DNA from: Panopea generosa
Taxonomy: Eukaryota > Mollusca > Bivalvia > Adapedonta > Hiatellidae
DNA length: 64,000 nucleotides
Reading direction: 5' to 3'
Assembly (NCBI GenBank): GCA_029582155.1
Contig: CM055901.1
Location: 2,853,001 to 2,917,000, forward strand
Both the position numbers and the translations under genes were made by a program. The first letter of the stretch is position 1; every line of letters begins with the position of its first letter. The notes beneath the pieces are model-generated. The model did no database searches. It had not been told where the DNA came from and saw only the letters and a list, made by a program, of their open reading frames with translations. Shown in pieces: positions 14,180-27,550 of this stretch.

Positions 14180-14359
14180 CTGTGACCGAGTGGACTTAGG
14201 TGCTGTCACAAGATCACAAGATCACTAACCACTCACCGTTAAGTCGTTGGTTCGAATCCCGCTCACTCCAATGTGAGAACGTTAGCCAGTTACTTGCGGA
14301 CAGACGGTACCTAGTTTTACTCGGATTCATTATGAGGTCTTCCTACGCCATTAAACTGG
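14180..14359 (+). mobile_element. tRNA-derived SINE, family D, head and body
   Basis: The tRNA-like head has gaccgagtgg and B box ggttcgaatcccgctcactc. The body (cttgcggac...gaggtcttcctacgccat) matches the copies at 27684-27840 and, in complement, 54238-54482. Its 3' end has expanded into the adjacent 19-bp array. Confidence 0.87.
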
Positions 14360-14891
14360 ATATGCCATATATAACCTGAAATGCCATATATAACCTGAAA
14401 TGCCATATATAACCTGATATGCCATATATAACCTGAAATGCCATATATAACCTGATATGCCATATATAACCTGATATGCCATATATAACCTGAAATGCCA
14501 TATATAACCTGATATGCCATATATAACCTGATATGCCATATATAACCTGAAATGCCATATATAACCTGATATGCCATATATAACCTGAAATGCCATATAT
14601 AACCTGATATGCCATATATAACCTGAAATGCCATATATAACCTGAAATGCCATATATAACCTGATATGCCATATATAACCTGAAATGCCATATATAACCT
14701 GAAATGCCATATATAACCTGATATGCCATATATAACCTGAAATGCCATATATAACCTGATATGCCATATATAACCTGAAATGCCATATATAACCTGATAT
14801 GCCATATATAACCTGAAATGCCATATATAACCTTTAATGCCATATATAACCTGATATGCCATATATAACCTGATATACCATATATAACCTT
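14360..14891 (+). repeat. 19-bp array, 28 copies, derived from a SINE-D tail
   Basis: The unit atgccatatataacctga(t/a) is repeated exactly every 19 bases from 14362 to 14875. Units ending in gat and gaa alternate in part. The single-copy version, ggatatgccatatataacct, is the 3' end of the SINE-D copy at 54 kb. After the array the same tail resumes (aaatgtgttgacaatgacgt). Long minus-strand frames across it are repeat translations. Confidence 0.95.
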
Positions 14892-14919
14892 AAATGTGTT
14901 GACAATGACGTTAAGTCCT

Positions 14920-15541
14920 CCAACTCAAAATTGCGTTTACTGCAAACTTTGCTATATCTGTAAACACTATTGGAAAATGATATATACGCCAGTTGTATTG
15001 AACCTATCGATCGGATTACGTAACAATGGATTCCGACACTTACACTCAGACTCGTAATCGCTTCATGTACGAACTGTCATCAATAATTAACTGAATACCG
15101 ATCTTTTCCGTCCAATCAACAGACTCTTCAGAGAGGTGACTGATCTCTTGTATCTTTGTTTGGTTTTATATTATTAAAGAAAAAGTGTCGGCTCAAATTG
15201 TTCAACATCTTGAAATACAAAGATAGTAAAACATTTGTTTATTTTATGTCTGCATGTTTTCAAGAAAAAAGAATATGTTCCATTTCCATAGTTTGTCTAA
15301 TGGTGTATGTTTTTTACTCTCTTTTTTTACGGTTCAATATCACTTTAAAACATTGTGAATGGAAGAAAGTTCAGCAATATTCTGTATTTGTCTACTTCAT
15401 GCCATACTTTGTTATAAGTAACTCGCTCAACGCTCATGCACACATCATTAACTTGATTTATACCCAAGTGTGGTGACACATGGAAATTGTGACGTGTCAC
15501 TGATGCCAAGTGTTGCAAAGGGGGAATTTACACGACTTCCT
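14920..15541. other. AT-rich spacer, nothing recognised
   Basis: A 106-codon + strand frame (15156-15476) has no recognisable domain or good splice context. Confidence 0.4.
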
Positions 15542-15792
15542 GGGGTGATATTCACCAACCATTCTTAAGAATATTCTTAAGACTTAAACTCAAGAACGAA
15601 TTTTGAAAAACAAATTTAGAATCCATATTTTGAAACCAAAATTTGCAAGCATGTAGGGACACCTTATATATAGTCAAATGAACTGTCACAATTATTATAA
15701 CTGCCATGGTAAACTATATATCTAAAGTTGAAGTTTGAACTTTCAAGCTTAAGTCTAAGAATATTCTTAAGAATGGTTGGAGAATACGACCC
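15542..15792. mobile_element. TIR element (MITE-like), copy 2
   Basis: A 251-bp element inverted relative to 6916-7164. The left end is ggggtgatattcaccaacca and the right end ggttggagaatacgaccc. Both TIRs continue into attcttaagaatattctta, itself palindromic. Confidence 0.88.
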
Positions 15793-16020
15793 ATGTTCGT
15801 TGTAGGAAAGAGAACCATCGCATCTCATCTCGTTATCTTTTCTTTTTAAGCAGCTTTAACATTCTTGATTTCTATAGATAGTTCATCATGCTTTGATCTT
15901 CCACCTTACATTATCACCTTGAAGAGGTTGGTAGAAAGAGATCAAATAAATAACTGCTAAATTATGTAGACAGTAATAGGATTACAAGTGAGATGTAAGT
16001 AGCTATCGTGATTAAGTCAT

Positions 16021-18145
16021 ACAGATGTATCTATATAGTGGTTAATATATAAACAGGTGTCTATATACATGTAGTGGTTAAATATACAGAAAGGTATCTT
16101 TGTACATGTAGTGGTTACATACATAGAAAGGTATCTATATATTTAGTGTGGTTAAATACATAGAACGGTATCTATATGCATATTGTGATTACATACATAG
16201 AACAGTATCTATATGCATGTAGTGGTTAAATATATAGAACGGTATCTTTATGCATAAAGTGGTAAAATACATAGAACGGTATCTATATGCATGTAGTGGT
16301 TAAATACATAGAATGGTATCTATATGCATGCAGTGGATTAATACATAGAACGGTATCTATATACATGAAGTGGTTAAATATATAAAATGGTATCTATATG
16401 CATGTAGTGGTTAAAAACATAGAACATTTTCTACATACATGTAGTAGTTAAATATATAGAATGGTATCTATATGCATGTAGTGGTTAAATACATAGAACG
16501 GTATCTATATACATGAGTGGTTAAATATATAAAATGGTATCTATATGCATGTAGTGGTTAAATATATAGAATGCTATCTATATGCATGTAGTGGTTAAAT
16601 ACAAAGAACGGTATCTATATACATGAGTGGTTAAATATATAGAATGGTATCTATATGCATGTAGTGGTTAAATATATAGAATAGTATCTATATACATGTA
16701 GTGGTTAAATACATAAAATGGTATCTATATGCATGTAGTGGTTAAATACATCGAACGGTATCTATATACACGAGTGGTTTAATATATAGAATGGTATCTA
16801 TATGCATGTAGTGGTTAAATATATAAAACGGTATCTATATGCTTGAAGTGGTTTAATATTCAGAATGGTATCTTTATACACGTAGTGGTTAAATATATAT
16901 AGAACGGTATCTATATGCTTGAAGTGGTTAAATATACAGAATGGTATCTTTATACACGTAGTGGTTAGATATAAAAACGGTATCTTTATGCATGTAGTGG
17001 TTAAATATATAAAATGGTATCTATATGCATGTAATGATTAGATATATAGAACGGTATCTATATACATGAGTGGTTAAATATATATAGAACGATATCTATA
17101 TGCATGTAGTGGTTTAATATAGAACGGTATATATATGCATGTAGTGGTTAAATACATAGAACGGTATCTGTATGCATGAAGTGGTTAGATATATAGAATG
17201 GTATCTATATGCATGTAGTGGTTAAATACATAAAACGGTATCTATATGCATGTAGTAGTTAAATATATAGAAAGGTATCTATATACATTTAGTGATTAAA
17301 TACATAGTAGGGCATATTTATATACATGTAATGGTTAAATACATAGAAAGGTATCTATATGCATGTAGTGGTTAAATACATAGAAAGATATCTATGTGCA
17401 TGTAGTGGTTAAATACATAGAAATGGATCTATATACATACAGTGGTTAAATACATAGAATTGTATATATATACATGAAGTGGTTAAATACATAGAACGGT
17501 ATCTATATATATGAAGTGGTTAAATACATAGAACGGCATCTATATGCATGAAGTGGTTAAATATATTGAAACGTATATATATATATATATATATATATAT
17601 GCATGTAGTGGTTACAGTCTAGAACGGTATCTATATGCATATAGTGGTTAAATATTTAGAACGGTATCTATATACATATAGTAGTTAAATACATAGAACG
17701 GTATCGATATGCATATAGTGGTTAAATACATAGAAAGGTATCTATATACATGTAGTGGTTAAATAAATAGAACGATATCTATATACATGTAGTGGTTAAA
17801 TTTATAGAACGGTATCTATATGCATATAGTGGTTAGATATATATAACGGTATATATATATGCATGTAGTGGTTAAATATATAGAACGGTATCTATATGTA
17901 TGTAGTGGTTGGATATATTTAACGGTATATATATACATGTATTGGTTAAATATATAGAACGGTATCTACATACATGTAGTGGTTAAATATATAGAACAGT
18001 ATATATATGCATGTAGTGGTTAAATATATAGAACAGTATCTATATGCATGTAGTGGTTAAATATATAGAACGGCATCTATATGCATGTAGTGGTTAAATA
18101 TGCAGACAGTATCTATATACACGTAGTGGTTAAATACATTAAACG
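16021..18145. repeat. 37-bp minisatellite, about 57 copies
   Basis: The unit is built on ggtatctatatgcatgtagt followed by ggttaaatacatagaac. It runs for about 2.1 kb with point changes, a few shortened units (catgagtgg without gta) and an internal TA expansion at 17577-17600. No frame stays open for long. Confidence 0.95.
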
Positions 18146-18504
18146 AACATGTGTGTATTCTACGTGCCAGTTAATTTTTAAATGTTATAGTTTATTTAAG
18201 AATTATTTTGTAAAGCCGTCATTTTATTGGAATTGTTAACTCGGGGTTATAGAACGTTATAGTCTGCAAGTCTTCTGGGCACTGACATGCCGGATGTATC
18301 GATCGTATTGTGCAACTATGTATTACATCAGAAAAGTGTACGCGCATCAATCAGTTGTAGATACTGTAATCAATCAAAAACATCTCTCGATTTTTTTTCA
18401 TTTGTACATGCGTGCGTACTTGCGTGCGAGCGTGCAAGCAAGCGTGCGTTTGTGAGTGTCTTTTTAAAATTAATCCCCGACTCTAAGCCGAGGCAAGTGC
18501 TTAA

Positions 18505-19270
18505 AACGATGTCATACCTGAATATTGCGCGATTTTACACCTAAATGATTTCATACCTGAATATTGAACGATGTCATACCTGAATATTGCACTATTTTAC
18601 ACCTAAATGATTTCATACCTGAATATTGAAAGATTTTACACCTAAATGATTTAATGCCTGAATATTGAACGATGTCATGCCTGAATATTGAAAGATGTCA
18701 TACCTGAATATTGAACGATTTTACACCTTAATGATTTCATACCTGAATATTAAAAGATTCTGCACCTAATTGATTTCATACCTGAATATTGAACGATGTC
18801 ATACCTGAATATTGAACGATTTTACACCTACATGTAAATGATTTCATACCTGAATATTGAACGATTCTGCACCTAATTGATTGTATACTTGAATATTGAA
18901 CGATGTCATACCTGAATATTGCACGATTTTACACCTAAATGATTTCATACCTGAAAATTGAACGATTTTGCACCTAATTGATTTCATACCTGAATATTAA
19001 AAGATGTCATACCTGAATATTGCACGAGTCTGCACCATATTGATTTCATACCTGAATATTGAACGATGCCATACCTGAATATTGCACGATTTTACACCTA
19101 AATGATTTCATACCTGAATATTGAACGATTCTGCACCTAATTGATTTCATACCTGAATATTGAAAGATGTCATACCTGAATATTGAACAATTTTACACAC
19201 AAATGATTTCATACCTGAATAATGAACGATGTCATACCTGAATATTGAACGATTTCATACCTGAATATTG
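18505..19270. repeat. Two-monomer minisatellite (23 and 39 bp)
   Basis: A short unit acgatgtcatacctgaatat and a longer unit acgattttacacctaaatga followed by tttcatacctgaatattg are interspersed irregularly. They share the core atacctgaatattg. It lies only 360 bases after the 37-bp array. Confidence 0.92.
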
Positions 19271-19354
19271 GATGTATGATTCCAATGTTCAACCGTGCAT
19301 GTTTAAAGTTTGAATTTCGTTTATACCACCGTAAGACAGTCCTTTTACATCGTT

Positions 19355-19475
19355 ATTGGTTAAAAAGGTAAAGGTTGCGGGTTCGATACCTAGACCGACC
19401 CGTTGGTCTCTCATTAACAACACTCAGTACTGGTTCTACCTTGAAAGCGGATTCGAAAACCGTTCATAGAGGCTC
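19355..19475 (+). mobile_element. SINE fragment (family C-like)
   Basis: A B-box-like gcgggttcgatacctag is followed by agtactggttctacc, a phrase also found in the SINE-C copy at 60009. It directly precedes the ~98-bp array. Confidence 0.6.
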
Positions 19476-19505
19476 GAGCTAAAGTAGAGAAGGGCAATTA
19501 GGGTT

Positions 19506-21085
19506 AAAGGGTTCTCTATTTACATGTTTATATTTCCAGACTGATGTCACTTCCAAATGTTTCATTTACACATCATAGTGGCGTGCTCTATTTTCATGTT
19601 TATATTTCCAGACTGATGTCACTACCAAATGTTTCATTTACACATCATTCAATGGAAGAAAGATGGCAATTAGGGTTAAGGGGTGCTCTATTTACATATT
19701 CATTATATATCTAGACTGATGTCACTACCAAATGCTTCATTCACACATCATTCAATAGAAGAAGGGCAATTGGGGTGAGGGGTGCTCTATTTACATGTTT
19801 ATTATATCTCCAGACTGATGTCACTACCAAATGTTTCATTTACACATCATTCAATGGAAGCAGGATGTCAATGAAGGTGAGGGGTGCTCTATTTACATAT
19901 TTATATGTCCAGACTGATGTCACTTCCAAATGTTTCATTTACACATCATTCAATGGAAGCAGGATGTCAATGAGGGTGAGGGGTGCTCTATTTACATGTT
20001 TATATGTCCAGACTGATGTCACTACCAAATGTTTCATTTACACATCGTTCAATGGAAGAAAGACAATGAAGGCCGGGGTGTGGTGGTGGTGGTGGGGGGG
20101 GGGGGTGCTCTATTTACATATTTATATGTCCAGACTGATGTCACTACCAACTGTTTCATTTACACATCATTCAATGGAAGAAGGACAATGAGGGTGTGGG
20201 GTGCTCTATTTACATTGTTATATGTCCAGACTGATATCACTACCAACTGTTTCATTTACACATCATTCAATGGAAGAAGGACAATGAGGATGAGGGTGAG
20301 GGGTGCTCTATTTACATTGTTATATGTCCAGACTGATATCACTACCAACTGTTTCATTTACACATCATTCAATGGAAGAAGGACAATGAGGGTGAGGGTG
20401 CTCTTTTTACATTGTTATATGTCCAGACTGATGTCACTACCAACTGTTTCATTTACACATCATTCATCATTCAATGGAAGAAGGACAATGAGGATGAGGG
20501 TGCTCTATTAACATGGTTATATGTCCAGACTGATGTCACTACCAACTGTTTCATTTACACATCATTCAATGGAAGAAGGACAATGAGGATGAGGGTGGGG
20601 AAGGGGGGGGGGGGCGGGGTGCTCTATTTACATATTTATATGTCCAGACTGATATCACTACCAACTGTTTCATTTACACATCATTCAATGGAAGAAGGAC
20701 AATGAGGGTGTGGGGTGCTCTATTTACATTGTTATATGTCCAGACTGATGTCACTACTAAATGTTTCATTTACACATCATTCAATGGAAGAAAGACAATG
20801 AAGGCCGTGGGGGGGGGGGGGCGGGGGTGCTCTATTTACATGGTTATATGTCCAGACTGATGTCACTACCAAATGTTTCATTTACACATTATTCAATGGA
20901 AGAAAGACAATGAAGGCCGGGGGGGGGGGGGGGGGGGGGGGGGGAGGGGGGTGCTCTATTTACATGGTTATATGTCCAGACTGATGTCACTACCAAATGT
21001 TTCATTTACACATCATTGAATAGAAAAAGGGCAATGAGAATGAGGGGTGCTCTTTTTACATGTTGATAAGCCCAGACTGATGTCA
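19506..21085. repeat. ~98-bp minisatellite with poly-G expansions, about 17 copies
   Basis: The phrase cagactgatgtcactacc recurs every 95-124 bases from 19538 to 21077. Length differences come mostly from a G run placed just before tgctctattt: 20094-20105, 20603-20614, about 20809-20820, and 20919-20951 (26 G, A, 6 G). Three overlapping + strand frames of 97-160 codons are repeat translations. Confidence 0.95.
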
Positions 21086-22568
21086 CAACCAATAGAGTAA
21101 AACATATACACATGTGTGTGTTAACTTTTAGCAACATAGTTTATATGTTATTTTTCTTTACATAAATTTGAGCAAAACGGTTGGGCAACAATTTCTACCA
21201 ACCTTGGTTTTTGCCTTCACTTCACTACACAATTACAAATATTCAAAATGTCAATTGCAGATAAACATTTTACATATAAAACAACTTCTTTAAATCTCAC
21301 AATTTTCATTTAAATCTCAACAAAGAACGCACAAACTTTCGCTAAGGCCGCTGTTTGTTGGATTTACATGTCAGAATAGAACTTAACAAACATCAATCAA
21401 TACATAGGAATTTTTGACATTTCATAGCAATGGAATTAATAATCAAAATCAAAAATACATATTTACGATAGAAAAGTATTAAGATAGTTTAAATCTTCAA
21501 GTCGCTTCAGTCACACATAACTATACTTATATAGAAGAAGAAGTAAATCATAAAAGAATCCAAAGTTTTAGGCCGATCTTATTGATTTACTGTACTTATG
21601 AAATACCATTATAACGTGCTGGTATGGCAGTTTGTCCATGTACAACTGCCTTCCATCAATAATGGATATGAAAGTCAATAGCTGTAACCCAATCAGCAGA
21701 CCTTTCAGACCGGGATGTTTGTCTGGATCAAAACAATGTTCTTTTTTCTTTGACATTTAAACAATTTACAGTTTGTGCCGTGTATTTCTCATTAGCTATT
21801 TATTGTAATAAAAAAGGAATATCGCAAAAAGATTTTGGGCGATTGTGATAACTGGTCCATTTATTCTATTACACTGATGTTCTTTATGTAAAATATAATA
21901 TAAATCTCTATGGTTACCGTTTACTGACATTCTGTCTCATAAACAATTTAAATCCATTTATACGCCTCCGTTACGCAATGCATTCTGTCAAATCCGTTAT
22001 TTTAAAGTGACTATGTATTTAATTGTGTTCATTTTCAGAGCCATGTAATCCATAACAAAATTTAACTTTATCATTTATAAAAGGAAATAATGTTAATAAC
22101 TTTTTTTTCAATGGTTTTATATCAGATGTAGAAAGGTTTACTTGTTAACTTCTGTTGATTGAATATTATTCCATATCCAATAAATAAAACATTTTTTTCT
22201 ATACCTGTTCGGTATAGCCAATCACCTACCCCAGATGTTACCACGTGATCGTATAATAAGTAGAAGTGTATTGGATCCAATAACTGTTATATTGTACAGT
22301 TCAAAATTGAAGATGGCGTCTTAAAAATAAGAATAAGTTTCAACGATAAAAACAAACAACCGACAAAATGTTCCGCATGACGATGACGTTGAAAAAATCC
22401 GAATATCTGCCACTGCAACTGCCTTCGTCTGCTGATTTGAATTCACGGTTTATATACTTTGTTCATATGCTTGATTTTACTTACTCTTTTGGTAAATTTC
22501 TTTCAGATTGAAGTATTGAATAAAAAGACCATTTTACAGTGTTTTGTACAATATAGGAATATATTGAA
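21086..22568. other. AT-rich spacer with one weak ORF
   Basis: Apart from the minus-strand frame at 21568-21756 nothing was recognised. Confidence 0.4.
21568..21756 (-). other. Weak candidate first exon or chance ORF
   Basis: A 62-codon frame that starts at ATG with a charged N-terminus (M-S-K-K-K-E), then H-P-G-L-K-G and a hydrophobic stretch of about 15 residues that could cross a membrane. Composition is less AT-biased than most frames here. There is no homologue I recognise and no convincing partner exon. Chance is the most likely explanation. Confidence 0.12.
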
Positions 22569-22631
22569 CTCGTACGTATTGTGATCGAAACCACATTGGA
22601 CGGATATGGTTTTCACAACAATACGTACGAG
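22569..22631. repeat. 63-nt imperfect hairpin
   Basis: Arms ctcgtacgtattgtg and caacaatacgtacgag pair, and pairing resumes at aaacc/ggttt; the loop is about 15 nt. Size and shape resemble a small foldback or a pre-miRNA-like hairpin; no known miRNA was recognised. Confidence 0.6.
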
Positions 22632-23644
22632 TAAACAATATTTAATTTGATACCGTAACATAACAAATATAATTAAAATCCCTGGCACTCTATCCAAGTT
22701 TCCGCAATTCGTGTTTTATATTGAATTGCTTCCCTTTGTATTCGTCTGCTTAAATATGCGATGGCGAATGATGAGAATCTGTTAAACACAAACCTGATTA
22801 TACTTTGGAGATAAAGCGTAAAAGAAAATTATCGTTATTATTTTGATATTTATCTTCAAATTTAATATCTCCCTTAAAGCCGATTTTTTTATCTTAACTG
22901 CTGAAAACCCCATATAACATTTCGCATCTGGCATGTGCAAAAGGAAACGGTGATGGTGTGTTTCTTTTAAAGAAAGAAACGTTATGTTACCCCAAATGAA
23001 TACAATGTCTTATACAATTTTGGTAACGGTATTCAGTTGTTTCCGGTATAATCCTCATGCCAGTGGGCGAGATTTGCTGGTACCTGTTGTGCTGGCTTCA
23101 GCAGCTTTATTTGATCATTAACTGTTTTTAGTTATTAATTTGTTTCTATTTTTTTTTTTTTCCCCCTATTCATTAGTATCGGAGTTTATATAATTTCTTT
23201 TAACATTGTTTGAAACAGCACTTTGTCTCTAATACTAGTATACAGAACAAATTCGAAATCTAACTACAGGACCTCCTTTGTGTATAGGCATATGCTGTTT
23301 GCAAAATGCAATTTTATCACTCCGTTTTATCAACCCTTTTGAAAATCCAGACCTGTACTACTCAGAGTTCCAAGCAAAACAAACGTAACCAAACAATAAG
23401 AAAAATGGATGAATATGCCTTTACAAGAGCACAATAATTTCGCCAACCGTATGGAAACACGAATACTATAATATTCATATCTAATATTTTATATCACTTA
23501 TGGGCATTACCGCTGCTTCAGAGCTTGTATTGGTCATTATGCCTTCTGTTGTATTTCTGTAAGCTGTTACAACATTTATACGCCGTACTTGTGATTAGCG
23601 GCTATTAACGACGTCATCTAGGGTTGGAATGATCTTTGTTATGT
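22632..23644. other. AT-rich spacer, nothing recognised
   Basis: Only short homopolymer tracts (a T run near 23150). Confidence 0.4.
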
Positions 23645-23852
23645 ATGTATTTGGCTCCTTGTTGAAGATAGCCAGAATGGTTGCCTGAATATGTTTAATA
23701 TGTATTTGGCTACTTGCTGTAGATAGTCAGAATGGTTGCTTGAATATGTTTTATATGTATTTGGCTCCTTGTTGAAGATAGCCAGAATGGTTGCCTGAAT
23801 ATGTTTTATATGTATTTGGCTCCTTGTTGAAGATAGCCAGAATGGTTGCCTT
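23645..23852. repeat. 55-bp tandem repeat, about 4 copies
   Basis: The phrase tatttggctccttgttgaag starts at 23648, 23703, 23758 and 23813. The second copy is the most diverged. Confidence 0.93.
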
Positions 23853-25327
23853 GTAATTATGGAAGCTTTTCAGTTAACAAAAAATGAAACTTTTACGAGC
23901 GACTATTGCAAGTTAAAGTATTGATAGTTTAAACATGGTTTTGATGGGTTTTTTTCCAACGATCATTTTTTGTGTTTAAGATTGTTTTGACCTTTGCTTT
24001 CTTAATACCATATTGAGACAACACATTACAAGCGTTCTTTAAACTCTCTTTACTTGTGATGCGAGTTGTGTATAATTGGCGGTTGTGTGTTCTGCTCTTT
24101 ATAAAACATATAATTTTACAAACAAAAATCTAAAATCCAATCGCAATAAACCTATGGAGAGCGATTTATTGTAAAACATTAAACATTACAATTTACATAT
24201 TGATTTCTCCCATTTAATGACGTTTCTCTTCATATTCAAGTACCCCTCAGCTATCCAGTATTTTGTTTATAAGATAAACTTAATTGTTTAGTAATGCGAG
24301 TGAGTTCAAGATTAAATAAAATGAGCAACAAATGTCTTTAGTAAACATGATGAGTAAAATGTACATCATTAGATTACTGGAAATTGAGCTTAAATTTCAG
24401 TTTGATCAGAAACGTTACAACTGTTAAGAGAAATTCTTGAGTTAAATAAATGTAGCAATTCACATTCAAATCAGAATGGGTAATATATTTTTGGGAAATA
24501 AGATGGAATACTCCTTTCAAATCGAAACTATAAAGAATAAATTATAAGAATGCGTCAGAGGATTGTCAAGTGTTCACGGGAAGTTCTTAAGGCGTAAAAA
24601 TGCTTCACTTACACATTTTTGTTTATAAATTATTGAGATGTTCCTATCACAATCATTATAATCTACTAGCTCATAATCATTATGTTCTTAAATTCAAAAG
24701 AATGGCTTTGTCATTAAATTTTTCATTAATTTACTTTTTAAAATAAATTTACCACCAAAAATTCCTTTTAAATTTTATGACTACGGTAAATAAATGACAT
24801 TTGATATAACCTTTAACCTGTGTCTTTCCTATTCCCAGAATAAGTAGTGTTTCATTTACCACTGCGTTAAGACGACAAAAGCTAATTAACCCGACAAAGG
24901 CACTCATTGTTTTCTGTCGATATTGGTGTCTCATGGATGCCAGTTTATCCAACATCAGGCAAGATTAATTGTAAATATATCAATTTCGCATTTAATGTCG
25001 TTATTTTATTTAGGAAATTGTGAGAGCGATGTAATGGAATGCATATATGTATATCATTTGTCTGCTGGATGGTTAATACCTTTCTTTCCATTTTTCAAAT
25101 GTAATAGAATATTTTATGCTTATAGCGTAATATATTTCTTCATTGATTTGATCTGCGATTAGGCGATTCCTTGCCTATTGCCCGGATCATTGTAAACAAA
25201 GAAAAGGTATACACGTGAAAGATAGCTAATAGAAGGATCCATTGACAGCGCAGAAGGCACTAAGATAAATAATATGCTAGACTCGGATGTATTCAGTCTA
25301 TTAATGAGGGGTAAATGGAATATACGT
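23853..25327. other. AT-rich stretch, no gene seen
   Basis: Small frames on both strands around 24749-25162 have no domain and no exon borders. Confidence 0.4.
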
Positions 25328-25502
25328 CAATTGACATGACGTGGACTGTCAATCAAACAAGTTGATAATCCAATCAGCGGTCGATATTGGTTCCAAAAAT
25401 TCAGCCATCTTCCTTAGTTTACACTAAATTGTATTTACTTGGACAAACAACGTCACGTGACTAGTGGGCGGAACAATAGCTGTTCTCGTGTCAGGTCAGT
25501 TA
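25328..25502. mobile_element. TIR element (second MITE-like family), copy 1
   Basis: Ends are aattgacatgacg and cgtgtcaggtcagtt. The interior (ataatccaatcagcggtcga; gtatttacttgg; gtgggcggaa) matches the complement of 57715-57895. It is non-coding and about 175 bp. Confidence 0.87.
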
Positions 25503-26349
25503 TTAACGGATGTGGTTTTTAAAGTACATGTATGATGTTTTGCATCATATTGTGGGAAATTGTATTATATATTCCATTTTACTTGTCATTGGTTCACCTT
25601 ATAGCATCCACATTGAAGTACGCGTATTTTGCTACCATCTCTTATGCGTGTAAACAGAATAAGCTAATTTCGTTGTGCACAAGTGTCAACTTTTACAATT
25701 GTTACATCCGTCAAGGATGTCCAATAACAAATATGTTTATGGTGTAATTTAAACAGATGACAACATACTGAAAACAATCAATAATCAAATACCCTGCCAA
25801 GTGTAACAGGGCAGATGGCAAGTTATTTCAAGTCTGACCGCGAATTATTGGATAAGATTGTTTTCTTTTTCTTTTCTTTTTTTTTTTATAGAAACGACCA
25901 GAGATAAACTATATAAATAATACTATCGTATAAATTCTGCCGCATAAATGTCATGAGTCAATTGGGGTCGAAGCCATCCGCATGTTTCATATAAATGTAC
26001 GCATCAGTCACATATCACCAAGCAGACAGCATGTTACGCTGTTACAGACATTTATATGTTCAATTGTGCTTGAGTCGGATGAATAACTATATCTATCTTT
26101 ATATTTAAAACATATTCCCGTGTGAAGAAATGTTTCCCTGAAAGCCATTATATGCCAGACTATTTGTGCTATACTGTAAATGTTTTATTTATCAAGATAC
26201 TAGTATTACATATTACTTATATAAGCTTTTATTTAAAAAATGTAATAAGCTTCAGTTTGATTGGCTGTTTAAGTCAATATATATGCCAATGTACTGAAAG
26301 TCATTTATTGTTGCATGTATACCCGATCAGTTTGTTTGTGTGAATATTT
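25503..26349. other. AT-rich spacer, nothing recognised
   Basis: Two short frames (25532-25747 and 26122-26343) are unremarkable. Confidence 0.4.
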
Positions 26350-26612
26350 AGCGTCATTTTTATTGCACCGCCGTGGGCTAACAGACGATATATAAACACA
26401 ACTATTCTTTTCTGGAAACCTGGAAGGTTAACCGGTACTCAAGCACACCCACCACTGCAAATATCTGATAACTTCCCCACTTGAGTTAGCGGTAAGAGAC
26501 GAATGGCAATAAAACACAATGTCGCATATCAATCATAACGGAGACTGTGACAGTTTGAGATTCGAGCTCAGGACTCCTGGAGTTGATAGTCAGATGAGCT
26601 TACTAATCAGAT
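26350..26612 (-). mobile_element. tRNA-derived SINE, family B
   Basis: It shares agcgtcatttttat at its lower end, then gataacttccccacttgag, aatcataacggagactgt and tgatagtcagat with the copy at 13436-13668. The B box is decayed (gagattcgagctcagg). Confidence 0.82.
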
Positions 26613-26737
26613 ATTCATTTAACAAATACTAAATATATCCTGCTCGGGTAGTTTTTCTTCTATGAAATGCTAAAATAAATAGAAGAAGCGGTAACATTTA
26701 AGCACAACACAGTTAGGCTATGGAGTATCCGATGAAA

Positions 26738-26940
<203 letters not shown>

Positions 26941-27491
26941 TAACAGTAACATTATTGGGTATCGAATTAAATAAATGAAAAAAAAAATACATCTCAGAAA
27001 TGATGCTTTATTAATATGATTTGCTAAATTATAACATGCTTACATCCTAAGCCAGTTATTTGTGAATATGTAAGCATACAGAATGGAACTTATACCGCCA
27101 TTTGTTCTTCATATCTTGCTGATAAATAGATACATCCATACAGTTGTGCTGGAACATCATCCATGTCTGGGAGCTTGAATTTTACTCTCCCTTGGGGATG
27201 GACAAAAGCATTTGCAGAAAATCACGATTTTACGTTTTATATTTCCCTCTAGTCGGCCATGCAAATGAGCAATTCCCGATTGGAATGCATGATTTAATAG
27301 TTGAGTGTATGGCAATGTTTGCCATGTGAAAATGAATAAATATATATTGTCTTTAGACAATGCGATGTCTTTATTTTTACAGTATGTAAGTGACCGGGTG
27401 TTCCGTGAAAGACATTAACAGTTTTTAAGATAGCTAGTTACTGCACCAATACAATATATACCTAACGGAAGTAAAATAAAAACGTATGCCA
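26941..27491. other. AT-rich spacer, nothing recognised
   Basis: No exon or repeat was seen. Confidence 0.4.
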
Positions 27492-27514
27492 CCCCCCCCC
27501 CCCCCCCCCCCCCC

Positions 27515-27550
<36 letters not shown>

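Noticed and set aside
14317-14862. Three minus-strand frames of 157-181 codons
   Set aside because: All three frames of the 19-bp SINE-derived array are open; identical peptides in every frame show this is repeat translation.
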